Shown here: piece by piece, positions 1 through 10,389 of the stretch | Layout of the letters: the number at the start of each line of letters is the position of its first letter | Numbering within the stretch: the stretch's first letter is position 1 | NCBI GenBank assembly: GCA_949128115.1 | Contig: OX421967.1 | Location: 27,172,635 to 27,236,634, forward strand | Source: Anaspis maculata | Taxonomy: Eukaryota; Arthropoda; Insecta; Coleoptera; Scraptiidae | DNA: 64,000 bases | Direction of reading: 5' to 3' | Position numbers and translations under genes: made by a program | Notes under the pieces: generated by a model | The model's input: only the letters and a program-made list of their open reading frames with translations | The model's database searches: none | Told to the model about the DNA's origin: nothing

Positions 1-2
1 TG

Positions 3-1641
3 AACTGCCTCAGTCCAGTTCATCGCATTGCTTCTTGCAATTCCAAAATTAGTTGTAGCACCTGATCGTCTCGCCACCACAGTTTATTGCACTGGAACAA
101 TCAAACTTCAGCCCCTAATTCGCAATCGCAAGTGTTTCCGAAGCAGCCAACAAGTACTGCAGAGCCGACAAAGGAAGAGAGCGGGTCGACTTTCTGTTCC
201 ATTTCGCCGCTCGCTAAGCCATCCTTGGACAGAGATAGTACAGTTCTTCTTTCAACAGCGATCGTCAAACTGCGCACGCCATTCGGAGAGAAGAGCATCC
301 GTGTCATCGTCGACTCCGCGAGTATGTCGAATTTTGTGACTTCGAAGTGCTGCAAAGCTTTCGGTTTGTCCGTCTCCAAAATGGTTTCTTCAGTAACTGG
401 AATTGGATCGAGCGCACGCCCTGTGACAGGAAAAGTGGACATTGTTGTTGCATCCCGTCACAATCCTTGTATGGTCTACGCTCTGGAAGCTTTGGTGGTT
501 GAGAAAATTACAGATTTGCTGCCGGTTTCGCCAATTGATGTGGAAACGCTGCAATATTTGGACAACTTGCAATTAGCAGACGAGACCTTTGCAACTCCCG
601 GAGAAATCGACGGAATTTTGGGTGCCAATGTTTTCTCTCAAATTGTGGACACCGCCAAATTAGTGGAGGCACCTAATAAACCGACGGCGATTCAAACTTC
701 TCTTGGGTACATTTTGTTGGGAAACGCTCCTGTCGTTGCAAGAGATTTCGCTTCGCAGACTTTCTGCACTTTTGCTGAACCACTAGAAGCTACAATGAAG
801 ATGTTCTGGGAATTGGAAGAGGCTCCTTCTGCGAATCTTTTGAGTAAAGATGACATTGAGTGTGAAAAAGTTTTCGCCGCACGCTGCCAACGAGATGAAT
901 CTGGACGCTACATCACAGCTTTGCCTTTCAAGGAAGATCCTTCTTGCCTGGGAGACTCTTACAATACTGCGTGCAACAGATTTTATGCCCTGGAAAGAAG
1001 ATTCGATTCCTCACCTGAATTCAAGAATTCCTACAGTGATGTCGTGCGGGATTATCTGGACAAGGGATACCTGTCTTTGGTTTCGGACAGCATGCTGGAA
1101 GCTCCTGGTTACATCATTCCGCATCATGGAATCTTCAAGCCTCAAAGCAAGAGCACACCGCTGAGAGTTGTCTTAGATTGTTCCGCAAAAACTACTAGTG
1201 GGAAAAGTCTCAACGATTGTCTGTATACAGGACCTAAGCTACAAGCTGACGTTGTGACGATGCTCTTGAATTTTCGACTCTTCGAGATCGCAATGACTGC
1301 GGATTTGAGGAAGATGTTTCTGCAAATTATCGTTTGCTCTGACCACCGCTGTTTTCAACGCATTCTTTGGCGATTTTCATCCGAAGATCCTTTGGCTGTT
1401 TATCACTTCAATCGGGTGATATTTGGTTTGAAATCGTCTCCATATTTAGCGTTGCGCACTCTTAGACAGCTTGCTTCGGACGAGGCTGGTTCTTTTCCCC
1501 TCGCATCTCAAGCTGTTCTGAGAGACACTTACATGGATGATTTTGTGGGTAGTGTTCCGGACTTGGCACAGGCCAGAACGCTGTACAACCAGCTGGTGGA
1601 TTTGTTCACGGCCGGGGGTTTTGAGATCGTTAAATGGTGTA
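3..1641 (+). pseudogene. BEL gag end, protease and reverse transcriptase fragment
   Basis: The frame is open from 66 to the insertion point, with a TGA at 63-65 in the Gag zinc-knuckle stretch (CNCL-type Cys/His residues before it, HHSLLH after it). The first in-frame Met after that stop is at 87, but this is a fragment, not a real start. A retropepsin-like DUF1758 region follows (VDSASMSNF near 310-336, the catalytic Asp motif), then a reverse transcriptase with TADLRKMFLQ near 1300 and the YMDD catalytic box near 1530. Coding stops at the 3-bp duplication GTA (1639-1641) where the foldback element entered; the frame that continues to 1691 is element sequence. Confidence 0.87.
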
Positions 1642-3093
1642 TAGTTGCAGCGGTACACTTTTTGATTCTGCATTTTGTGATACTGCAATGAAATTTGGCA
1701 TATGCAAACTAAATAAAATTTCAAGTGATTTGACCCGCAGCACTCAAAAATTTGTCCATTAGGGGGCGACTGGGGGCCCCTCAAAATTTCAAGATGTCTG
1801 AATTTTTCCCATGCGCCATTCAGTACCGCCCTATCTACCGTACAGGACCTAAACAACTTTGTTCTTGACCATCATAACATTTTTCGTCATGTCAATTCCA
1901 TTCTTCTTATAGAAAAAAAAAATTTCTTTGCCTGGTCAACAAATTGAAAAATATATTTTTTTTTGACCACCAATAGATTGTTGAGTAGTTTTTGTGCGAT
2001 CATCGATAAATCCGCATCCCTTTGATTCATTTATGAAAAGAAAACTTTTGCAGTGCTATTTTTCAACAAAGGAGTGACTTCAACTCACCATTATTCTCAA
2101 CATTACCTTTTTCAATATTTTACCCCGGTAAGCATGATTATTGTTATACTAAAATATAGCTTGAAGTTCTCTTTAACGATGTGGATAATGAAACTGCCCA
2201 GATTCCACCTGAAAGCCGTACATGAGAGTTTTTCTGCAAGGCCGTCAAATTTGGCATTTTTGATTTTCTATCGGGAGCGGCCAAAATGTCAATACACACC
2301 ACTCCGCCCAAGAGCACCGGTTTGCTCTAGCAGAGAACGATATTCACGCCTAACAATTTTGCATTTTGTGATACTGAAATGAGAGTTGGTGCGAAAGTAC
2401 TGCAACCGGTGCTCTTGGGCGGAGTGGTGTGTATTGACATTTTGGCCGCTCCCGGTAGAGAATCAAAAATGCCAAATTTGACGGCCTTGCAGAAAAATTG
2501 ATATGCACTGCTTCCAGGTGGAATCTGAGGCCGTTTCATCATTCACATCGTTGAAGAAAACTTCAAGCTATATATTAGTACAATAATAATCATATTTTTA
2601 GGGATAAAACATTGAAATAGGTAATGTTGAAAATAATGGTAAGTTGAGGTCACCTCTTTGTTGAAGAATAGAACAGCAAAACTTTTGTTTTCATAAATGA
2701 ATCAAGGGGATGCGGATTTATCGATTATCACACAAAAACCACTCAACAATCTTTTGGTGGTCCAAAAAAATATATTTTTCAATTTGTTGACCAGGCAAAG
2801 AATTTTTTTTTTCTATAAGAAGAATGGAATTGACATGACGAAAAATGTTATGATGGTCAAGAACAAAGTTGTTTAGATCCTATACGGTAGATAGGGCGGT
2901 ACTGAATGGTGCATGGTAAAAACTCTGACATATTGAAATTTGGAGAGGCCCCCAGTCGCCCCCTAATGGACAAATTTTTGAGTGCTGCGGGTCAAATCAC
3001 TTGAAATTCTACGCAGTTTGCATATGCCAAATTTCATTGCAGTATCACAAAATGCAGAATCAGGGTCATTTTGCGAGCGTACCGCTGCAACTA
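1642..3093. mobile_element. 1.45-kb foldback (long inverted repeat) transposon inserted in BEL pol
   Basis: Two arms of roughly 700 bp are inverted copies of each other around about 2365. The ends are TAGTTGCAGCGG and its complement CCGCTGCAACTA. The flanks GTA (1639-1641) and GTA (3094-3096) form a 3-bp duplication, and removing the element plus one GTA rejoins the pol frame. No long conserved coding region lies inside, so it is non-autonomous. A diverged fragment of the same family is seen at 15595-15690 (shared motif around GTGCTGCGGGTCAAA). The superfamily is not clear; the 3-bp duplication is compatible with several DNA-transposon groups. Confidence 0.85.
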
Positions 3094-4982
3094 GTAGTAA
3101 TTCTCAGGAATTGCTAAACGAAATTCCTGTGCAAGATCGTTTGTCGGAAACTTTTACTTTCGAGGACGACAGTCCTAAAGTCTTGGGTTTTCAGTGGCAT
3201 TCACTTGCGGATACATTTTCGTTCAAGGTCAGTACTGCCAGCAATCGTAAGTGCACAAAGCGGAACATTTTATCTGTTGTTGCGAGAATTTTTGATCCCC
3301 TTGGTCTCGCTTCACCTACGATTATTTTTGCTAAACTGCTGATCAAAGAGTTGTGGCTCCAAAAAATTGATTGGGATCAGGACGTGCCATCTTGTATAGA
3401 AAGATTGTGGTTGCAGTTCATTGATGAACTTCCTCTCTTGGAAAATTTGCGAATTCCTAGACATCTCTTTGTGTTCGAGAATTCACCTCTTGTTATAGTT
3501 GGTTTCGCGGACGCCTCTGAAAAAGCGTACGGCGCTGTCGTTCACGTACAGAGCGCGCTGTCAAAAGAAACGAAAGTTTCGTTGATCTGTGCAAAATCGA
3601 AAGTGGCACCAGTCAAAAGTTTGTCAATCCCGCGGCTGGAGTTGTGTGCTGCACATCTCTTAGCAAAATTGCTAAATTTTGTTGTCGAGACTTTCAAGTC
3701 ACGGGTTAATATTCAAAAAGTGTATGCTTTCTCGGATTCGATGGTTACGCTAAGTTGGGTACACGCTTCACCACATCGCTGGTCGACCTTCGTGGGAAAT
3801 CGAGTTGCTAAAATTCAAGAACTTGTGCCTGCATCCAATTGGTTTCATGTGGATGGAACAGAAAACACAGCCGATTGCCTTTCTCGAGGTCAAACGCCAG
3901 CTGTCTTTGTGAAAAACGATGCGTGGTTTTCCGGGCCCTCGTGGCTGAGTTTAGACCCAAGTGAATGGCCACTTCGTTCTTTTGACCCGAAGAAAGAAGT
4001 TTCTCTTGAAGAAAAAACCACTTCGTTGGTAACCGTGGAAACTGATTCGGACACTTTACAGTCTCTGATCGCACATCATTCGTCTTGGTCAAAATTGCTT
4101 CGAGTTTTGGTCTATATTCTACGCTTTGCTAAAATTTTACCTCGTAAAAAATCCATGGAATCCTCGGATCTGGAAAAAGCGGAAAGGGTTCTGATTCGCT
4201 CAGTTCAAAATAGACATTTCTCTTCTGAGTTGGATCGCTTAGAGAGAAATGAATCGTGTTCTTCCCAACTGCGAAAGTTGCGTCCGTTTGTGAAAGATGG
4301 AGTGATTCGTGTCGGAGGTCGTCTTCGTCACGCAGAAATTAGCTACGATCATTGTCATCCAATTCTCCTCCCAAAAAAGGATCATCTTGTGATTCTGATA
4401 ATTGATCATTATCATAAGATTAATTTGCATACTGGGCCCAATCTGCTCATTTCACTCCTTCGACAAAAATATTGGATTTTATCTGCACGATGCGTTGTAC
4501 GCAGGCGGGTGCAGATGTGCAATTTTTGTCTCAAGCGACGCCCGAAGTCTATCTTCCCCTTGATGGCTGATCTTCCAGCTGCCCGTGTCACTGAAGCTAA
4601 ACCCTTTACCAACACCGGAGTTGATTATTGTGGACCATTTTTTATAACTCTTAGCAAAAATCGTGGAGTCAAAAAGCAGGAGGCGTATATTTGTTTATTC
4701 GTTTGTCTCGCTACGTGCGCGATACACTTGGAATTAGTTTCCGATTTGACTACGGAAATGTTTTTGGCGGCTTTCAAGCGATTTCTGTCCCGTCGTGGTC
4801 CTTGCGCCACCCTCCATTCAGATTGTGGTACTAATTTTATTGGAGCTAAAGCTTCGTTGGATGAATTATATACCTTTCTGCAATCCAAAGAATATCGCTC
4901 GTCTTTGTCCTTTGAATTAGTTCAGCGTCGGATTGAATGGAAATTTAATCCGCCAAAAGCGCCGCACTTTGGTGGAATCTAG
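3094..4982 (+). pseudogene. BEL RNase H and integrase fragment
   Basis: This continues the pol frame after the foldback insertion. It contains the connection domain typical of BEL (IFDPLGLASP), RNase H motifs (FADASEKAYG and later Asp/Glu positions), the integrase zinc region (HYHK...H and CNFC) and the integrase core (GVDYCGPFF; SDCGTNFIGA). It ends at an in-frame TAG (4980-4982) immediately after HFGGI, at the position of the third integrase catalytic block. Coding similarity continues past the stop to about 5058 (KSVKSHLFKVVGEQLFSYEE), where the next insertion begins. Confidence 0.87.
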
Positions 4983-5061
4983 GAAACCAACGTGAAGAGC
5001 GTCAAGAGCCATCTTTTCAAGGTCGTCGGTGAGCAGCTTTTTTCCTACGAGGAATTTAATA

Positions 5062-6153
5062 GGTTTGTTTTGGCAGCGAGTTGCGGACGGTTTGCTAACT
5101 GTGATTCAGCGCGCATACTCGACTCCAACCAGTTTTCAAGTGGTTGGAAAGTTTTTGCTGCAAGAACGCGTAGCGAGCGGTTCCAGTTGAAACTAGGGAC
5201 ACAACAACTTGTCAAGTTTTCCCCGCCAAGCCGAGGTAAATAAGGCACCCCTTAAATAAGGGTTTCTGATGCGACTAAAAAAGTTGTCGACGGAAATCGG
5301 TTTTATTTTATTTTTTTCGCCAAGTACAAACTCATCCAAAAAGAAAATGTACAGACATTGCTATCAAATTTTGAAAATTTCCAAAATATTTTGAAAATAT
5401 TTGAATTTGATTTTTGAAAATTCAAGAACTAGATAGCATCGACAATGTATCTTTCCTCAAGAAAGTCGCATGCAATTTAAACTTTCTATTTTAAAAAAAA
5501 AGGTACCAAAAATGACTTCTACTAATTCACTTTTTCATGTCTACGAGAAATCATTTTTGGTGCCTTTTTTTGAAAATAAAAAGTTCATATTTGGCATGCG
5601 ACTTTCTTGAGGAAAGACACATTGTCGATGCTATCTAGTTTTTGAATTTTCAAAAATCAAAATCAAAAATTTTCAAGAATTAGCAATATCCGTACATTTT
5701 CTTTTTGAAGGAGTTTCTACTTGACGAAAAAAAAAAAAAAAAAAAAAAAACCGATTCCCTTCAACAACTTTGTTAGTCGCATCAGAAACCCCTTAATAAA
5801 TTTACCGAATTGATGTAAATATGTAACTTTCAGCGGGTAAAACTATTTTAAATTAACCTCGAAAATGCGTCTTTATTTACCTTTCTGTCACACTGTCACA
5901 TTACGCGCCACGCCATCAATCAAAGATCGCCCGATTGCGAAGAAAGGCGTACGCATGCGTCTGATCACCAGTTTCTTTTTAATTCTCAAACTCCTCTGAC
6001 CGTCCACAAACTGTTTTCAAACCGTTGGAGGCACCTGCCCAAACAGCTTACCAACAGTTGGCAACTCGAAGTTTACACTGCCCGAACGGCTTAACGGAAG
6101 CGCGCAGAATCCAAACGGTTGGAAACGGTTGTGTATCGCTGCCAAAACAAACC
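5062..6153. mobile_element. TIR element (GGTTTGTT ends) inserted in BEL integrase
   Basis: The ends GGTTTGTTTTGGCAGC and GCTGCCAAAACAAACC are perfect inverted repeats. They are flanked by TAATA on both sides (5057-5061 and 6154-6158), and excision restores BEL frame continuity. Without the nested MITE at about 5261-5792 it is about 560 bp and has no convincing coding content. Interior short repeats of a motif like CCAAACGGTTGG occur near the ends. The element at 9458-9943 shares the GGTTTGTT termini and a TA/AAT context, so both belong to one family. Superfamily unassigned; TA or AAT could be the true target site, because flank and end overlap. Confidence 0.75.
5261..5792. mobile_element. Palindromic MITE (GTTTCTGATGCGAC ends), nested
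   Basis: Left arm GTTTCTGATGCGACTAA and right arm TTAGTCGCATCAGAAAC are inverted, and similarity continues inward for over 200 bp with a short loop near 5525. The flanking sequence on both sides is a variant of CTTAAATAA, suggesting an imperfect duplication of 8-9 bp. A poly-A run (about 5729-5750) makes the right arm longer. It sits inside the 5062-6153 element, so it is younger than that insertion. A second, right-truncated copy is at about 34511-34905. Confidence 0.75.
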
Positions 6154-6616
6154 TAATACTGCGCTCACGCAAATTGAGGCTTTGTTAAATTCGAGGCCCC
6201 TTACTTGGTTGAGTTCGGACCCGGCGGAGCCGCTTCCTTTGACACCGGCTCATTTTTTAACATTGACGCCCCTGCACTCTTTGCCTGCCTCGGATGTTTG
6301 TAACCAGCCTCTTGGACGATTGGCCCGCAAAGAACTGGTGGATAGAATGGTACAATCCTTCTGGAAGAGGTGGCATCTAGAATACCTGAACTCTCTTCAG
6401 ATTCGCCAGCGCTGGAATACACCCTCCTGTCCAGTTCAAGTAGGCACGGTCGTTCTAATCAAAAGCGACAATGTCGCTCCTCTGCATTGGCCTTTGGGAG
6501 TAATTTCAGAAGCGTTCCCAGGCAGGGACGGCATTACTAGAGTGGTAACTGTCAAGACGGGCAGTTCCACATACAAACAACCCGTCACCGGCGTTTGTCC
6601 ACTTCCCTCCCAATAG
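6154..6616 (+). pseudogene. BEL integrase C-terminal / DUF5641-like fragment
   Basis: The open frame resumes right after the inserted element (TALTQIEALLNSRPL) and runs to a natural stop at 6614-6616 (CPLPSQ). The residues match the conserved C-terminal domain after the integrase of BEL/Pao elements: LNSRPLT, LTPAHFL, FWKRW, VLIKSDN and WPLGVI. The Met at 6119 lies in the inserted element and is not a start. Confidence 0.88.
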
Positions 6617-6678
6617 TCATTGGGATAGAGTCGAGCGTAGAATTTTTAGTTAGTTTTTAGTTTTTTTTGTGGTAGAAA

Positions 6679-6713
<35 letters not shown>

Positions 6714-6837
6714 GATCAAGCGTACTTGAATCGAATTTTGTGAGAATGCAATATCAACTCATGTTTTTTTTTTGTTGCCTTTTGTTTGGCATTTTGTTTT
6801 CTTTAGTGTGAAATTTATTAATTTCAGGTCGGGGGTA
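6617..6837 (+). other. BEL 3' untranslated stretch and polypurine tract
   Basis: This is T-rich spacer with a run of about 30 T (near 6683-6712). It ends in AGGTCGGGGGTA, a purine tract directly before TGG, matching the layout seen at the intact BEL (GGTGGGGAGTA before TGT). This is the reason for placing the LTR start at 6838. Confidence 0.5.
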
Positions 6838-7286
6838 TGGTCGCGCCACTGGCTATTGTTTTTTGTTCTGGGTTGAGAAAAAAGGGGCAGTAGCAACAAG
6901 AAACGCGTCGATAGACAAGCTCGCATCCGCCGCTCGTTGTAGTCATATGGAACTCGTAGTTTTTTAATTGTTTTCTCGGCCGTAACAAACTTGGTGGCGC
7001 GTAGTGCGTGGTGCCTCCTTTCTATCCTATCCTCTGGTGCACCACCGTGTCAACGCAACACCCAGAAGGCAAAGAACGTCGGCCGTTGGTAAGTCCCTTT
7101 TTGCTTTGCGCAACTTAGAAGGAAAAACAGTTCACTAGCTCTCGTGTAGCCGCCAATGGTAGAGTCTACACTGCGTCACACCATTGTGCTTGCGCATTGC
7201 GCAATCGGCGCACAGTTGTTGGTGGTTGAAATGGCGTACGGTGATCGGAACGCTGTCCTAGTAGTGAATTAAATAATTAAATAACA
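6838..7286 (+). repeat. Probable 3' LTR of the degenerate BEL element
   Basis: It starts with TGGTCGCGCCACTGG after the polypurine tract and may end at ATAACA (7281-7286), giving TG...CA ends. The partner 5' LTR lies outside the window, so neither boundary nor TSD can be confirmed. Confidence 0.35.
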
Positions 7287-7677
7287 ATCCAAGTGAACAG
7301 GAATCGGATTCATTCGTACCCAGAACAACTTTAAAAGGGACGAGGAACACGATGGTAGTGGAATCATTACTGTAAAATTCAAGGTTTTTGGAGCCCTTTA
7401 TGACACCGTCGCCGAAACCCCATTTGGTTACGGTACGGATAACGGCCGCACGCGAACCCAAACAAAAAATTGGCAAACCACTCAAAACGGCGTGTATGAT
7501 ATTCTAAAAGTAGATTTATCTCGAGATTTATGCTAGCAAAAAATAAGAATAAAAATAACGATAAGAATAAAAATAAGAAAATGTTGAAAATTGAGCTTTC
7601 AGATTCAAGCGTTTATGCTCCAAAATAAGAAATAACAATAAGAATAAGGAACTTCAACTTTCCATTCACTGTTGCGC
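7287..7677. other. Non-coding, low-complexity AATAAGAATAA repeats
   Basis: No supported gene. About 7543-7660 consists of imperfect AATAAGAATAA / AAATAAC runs of simple-sequence type. Confidence 0.6.
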
Positions 7678-7806
7678 ATAGGTCGTATCGACGTGACGTC
7701 ACGCTCCTGAAATCTGAAAATCGGCCATTTTGTAGGAGCTAATCAAACTGACTTTTATCACATCAACTAGAGTGTCACAAAGTTCATGTTTTCAATGACC
7801 CAGAAG

Positions 7807-7935
7807 ATGGTAGTTTGCTCTGGTCGCTGTGTGTATGGCTGTTCGGCGACCTACTCCCGCATGGGAGCATCGGTTTTCACTGTTTTGGACTACCCTGGAG
7901 TGTTGATATCCCGTGGAGATCGAGCGCAGGAATGA
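7807..7935 (+). pseudogene. Possible THAP-domain N-terminal fragment
   Basis: A 42-residue open frame starts MVVCSGRCVYGCSATYSR. The CxxxC spacing after a short basic leader and the SVF that follows resemble the first zinc ligands and beta strand of a THAP DNA-binding domain. The later Cys and His ligands are not visible before the stop, so it is at most a remnant exon of a transposase-type gene. It could also be chance. Confidence 0.3.
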
Positions 7936-8212
7936 TCTGAACAACGGAAATCCTGATGGCTTCATCGAGCAAGTCGAAGAAATTATCTCAACAGAAAGTT
8001 CACAAGAGACTTGAAAGCTTGCAGATGCAGAGAACACTTCTTGCGTGCGGTAGGTCGTGTGCTTCTTCTGCTTGATGGGCTATGAGTTGCCTGACTGAGA
8101 ACGTTGCTGTACCCAACGCAAAGTAGCCTGAAAGGGCCTCCCGCGTTTTGTTTTTGTATTATATCCAATGTGTAGTCGAGATTTTGATTCACCGGCTCAA
8201 ATGGGTCACACT

Positions 8213-8536
8213 CAGTGATGTGAGTCGGGTATTTACCGGGTAGGTAGGTAAATATAAATCGGGTATTTACCCGGTATTTTCCCGAGCGATATTTACCCAC
8301 CCTACCCAGTTTGACAGAAAAGTTGACACTGTTGACAGTGTTGACGGTTAAAGGTTAAATGATTTCCTTTTCCAAGTTCCAAGGCTTCATAAACATAACC
8401 TTGAAAGCACTTATTATTATTTTGCTGCTGTGAGCAAAAAATCATAATTGTTTGTTGTTGTTTCTCCAATTGTTAATAACAATTAATTAAAATAGATACC
8501 CTATTAGAGACCCGATTTTGGTATTCTACATCACTG
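8213..8536. mobile_element. hAT-like MITE, copy 1 (CAGTGATGT ends)
   Basis: 324 bp. The ends CAGTGATGT and ACATCACTG are inverted, and the flanks GTCACACT (8205-8212) and GTCACACT (8537-8544) form a perfect 8-bp TSD, the signature of hAT elements. Inside are multiple GGGTATTTACCCG-type subterminal repeats. The 389-bp copy at 58046-58434 shares nearly the whole sequence and has its own 8-bp TSD. Confidence 0.9.
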
Positions 8537-8913
8537 GTCACACTACAAACACAGCACCGCAAGTTTCTACTCGCGGCTGGGCAAATCATCGTCAGCAAGC
8601 GTTTTGCTGTAATTGCTTGACAACTTCGCCATGTCAGTCTTGATGTAGGTATGTGACAAATCTAAATCTCAGTCAGCTGTTTTTGATTAGCTTCTACAAA
8701 ATGGCCGCCTCGTCGATACCACCTATTGGAGATGCGCAGATGTGTCAACAGTGGCGGCGTAAAAGAGTCTTCGAGGGCGAAGTGATCCCTAAATTCGTTC
8801 CGTTACTGACGAGATCATAACCCCTCCCAAAAAATACTTATCGCCGCTACTACCCGAAAAATTTAAGAATAAAAATAACAAGATGAATATTTTCAACTTC
8901 TGCTCGAAGAGAA

Positions 8914-9247
8914 AGGTGCGTTCAGTCAGCTTATTTAGCCGCAAGTTTTAATTTTAGTCGCAAGCGCAGCGACGCCCATTGGCTCTTATGAACCAGCCTC
9001 CTCAGAACAGCCAATAAGCGATGCAGCGCTTACGACTAAAATTAAAACTTGCGGCTAAAGGTGCGTTCAGTCAGCTTATTTAGCCGCAAGTTTTAATTTT
9101 AGTCGCAAGCGCAGCGACGCCCATTGGCTCTTATGAACCAGCCTCCTCGGAACAGCCAATAAGCGATGCAGCGCTTACGGCTAAAATTAAAATTGCGACT
9201 AAATAAGCTGACTGAACGCACCTTGAATAAGCTGACTGAACGCACCT
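8914..9247. mobile_element. Two nested Harbinger-like MITEs (AGGTGCGTTCAG ends)
   Basis: The outer element begins at 8914 (AGGTGCGTTCAGTCAGC) and ends at 9247 (GCTGACTGAACGCACCT). A full second copy (9059-9223) is inserted near its right end between TAA (9056-9058) and TGA (9224-9226), a one-base-decayed TAA duplication. Each unit is a near-palindrome of about 165 bp with internal GACGCCCATTGGCT and AGCCAATAAGCG. The same family at 58487-58828 and 63465-63637 shows clean TAA/TTA duplications, the PIF/Harbinger hallmark. Confidence 0.85.
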
Positions 9248-9457
9248 TAAGCCGAACGAGTGACGAACGCAGTTGAGCTTTGCCAATGATGATGAGGGCT
9301 GCTTGCATGCAATCCGCAGTACATCGATGTAGCAAGAGTTGCCTGAAACCGCCTGTCTTTGGGTAGGCGGGAAACTCCCACGGGTTTCTTCGTAACGGCG
9401 GTCCAAACGTGGCGCCATCTACCAGTTATCCTGGCCACATTCTCATCAGTAATAATA
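9248..9457. other. Short non-coding spacer
   Basis: No gene is supported; short frames on both strands share the same bases and have no recognisable domain. Confidence 0.5.
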
Positions 9458-9943
9458 GGTTTGTTCCATCAACAGTCCCTGACGGTCCGCGGACGTCAGC
9501 GGCATGCGCATTACGATTTTGGCGTTCCATCAAAATCTCGGACGATCCCCTGACTGATGATCCGCTGTTCCACCATCGGCTCAAACTAGTTTCGGGACGG
9601 TCAGAAAAGTTTGCGGATTTTACGGAAACTTACCGTCCGGGCTTGCGCAGCGGAATATATTTATTTGGCATCGAGCCTTCTCTGGTCAATGTTTACAAAT
9701 AATATGGGTTAGATTGGTGGTTTCATTATTCATTCATTTAATTTATAAAATACACGGCTTATTTCCAGCTGCAAACTGCTAAACGATAGAAAATAAGGTA
9801 CCTAGCCATTAGCCATGATTGACGGTTTGCTGTTCCATCAACGAGCAGCAGCCAGACGGAAACTGGTCCGAAGTGGGTCATGCGCATTGTTCACAGTTTG
9901 CAAACTGTCGGTGACTAGTTTGGGATTTCCGATGGAACAAACC
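9458..9943. mobile_element. TIR element, second member of the GGTTTGTT family
   Basis: The ends GGTTTGTTCCATC and GATGGAACAAACC are perfect inverted repeats of 13 bp, set in ATAATA and TAATGG flanks (TA or AAT duplication). It has the same terminal GGTTTGTT and the same flank pattern as the element at 5062-6153. It is about 486 bp with several repeats of TTCCATC-like motifs and no coding signal. Confidence 0.7.
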
Positions 9944-10056
9944 TAATGGTCTATTCAATAGGCTACTTCGTTTGGGCAGGTGCGCATGCTTGAGGGCTCA
10001 AAGTTTTGAAAACTTTCGTACACCTGTCAGTTGAATGGCAACGCTGCATGTTCTGT

Positions 10057-10164
10057 CTAGCCGCCTGACGCCTGACCAACTACTGGTTCCTGGCTGTCAC
10101 TTTTACACATACCGTAAATGCATCTCTTCGTAGCTTCTTTGAACTTCCTTCTCGGTACAGCCAT
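10057..10164 (-). pseudogene. THAP-like N-terminal fragment
   Basis: A 35-codon frame from the Met at 10164 reads MAVPRRKFKEATKRCIYGMC followed by KSDS. The CxxxxC with SDS just after it resembles the first zinc-ligand segment of THAP domains found in transposon-derived insect genes. The frame stops after GQASGG without the rest of the domain. The open frame extends upstream to 10386 in non-THAP sequence. Function is not claimed. Confidence 0.35.
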
Positions 10165-10389
10165 TTTCAACAAGTTGTATTCTTTCGTCAAAACATGAGC
10201 AAATGATATGTAGGTCAGGTAGAAACGAGGAATGTGATCATAATTGTCACAAGTGACAGTTGGCGCCGATGTGTTGTTGTTTTGAGCGCTGTTGCCATTT
10301 TCGCTGTTCCTGAACTTCCACAAATAATCATTGAACTTAATTCCAACGAAACATTTCCTTTGAATATAGAAAATTGTATCTAACATTCG

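Larger units (their letters stand above)
1..7286 (+). mobile_element. Degenerate BEL/Pao LTR retrotransposon, 5' part outside window
   Basis: Gag-pol remains of a BEL/Pao element run left to right: end of the Gag zinc knuckles (from base 3), aspartic protease, reverse transcriptase, RNase H, integrase and C-terminal domain ending at 6616, then a probable 3' LTR. The reading frame is broken by an in-frame TGA at 63-65, a 1452-bp foldback insertion (1642-3093), a TAG at 4980-4982 and a second composite insertion (5062-6153). Between the breaks the frames stay open and the sequence is recognisably BEL, so inactivation looks moderately old rather than ancient. It is a different lineage from the intact BEL at 43833-51151. 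The right boundary is tentative. Confidence 0.88.
7678..8726. mobile_element. Non-autonomous TIR element with THAP-like coding scrap (P-like?)
   Basis: The ends ATAGGTCGTATCGACG and CGTCGATACCACCTAT are inverted copies (one mismatch). An inner inverted match follows: TGTAGGAGCTAATCAAACTGAC against GTCAGCTGTTTTTGATTAGC. Inside, a 42-codon frame at 7807-7935 (plus) reads a Cys-rich N-terminus with CVYGC and SVFTV, like the start of a THAP zinc finger; P elements and relatives encode THAP domains. No clear TSD is visible. A hAT-like MITE (8213-8536) sits inside it. Confidence 0.5.
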
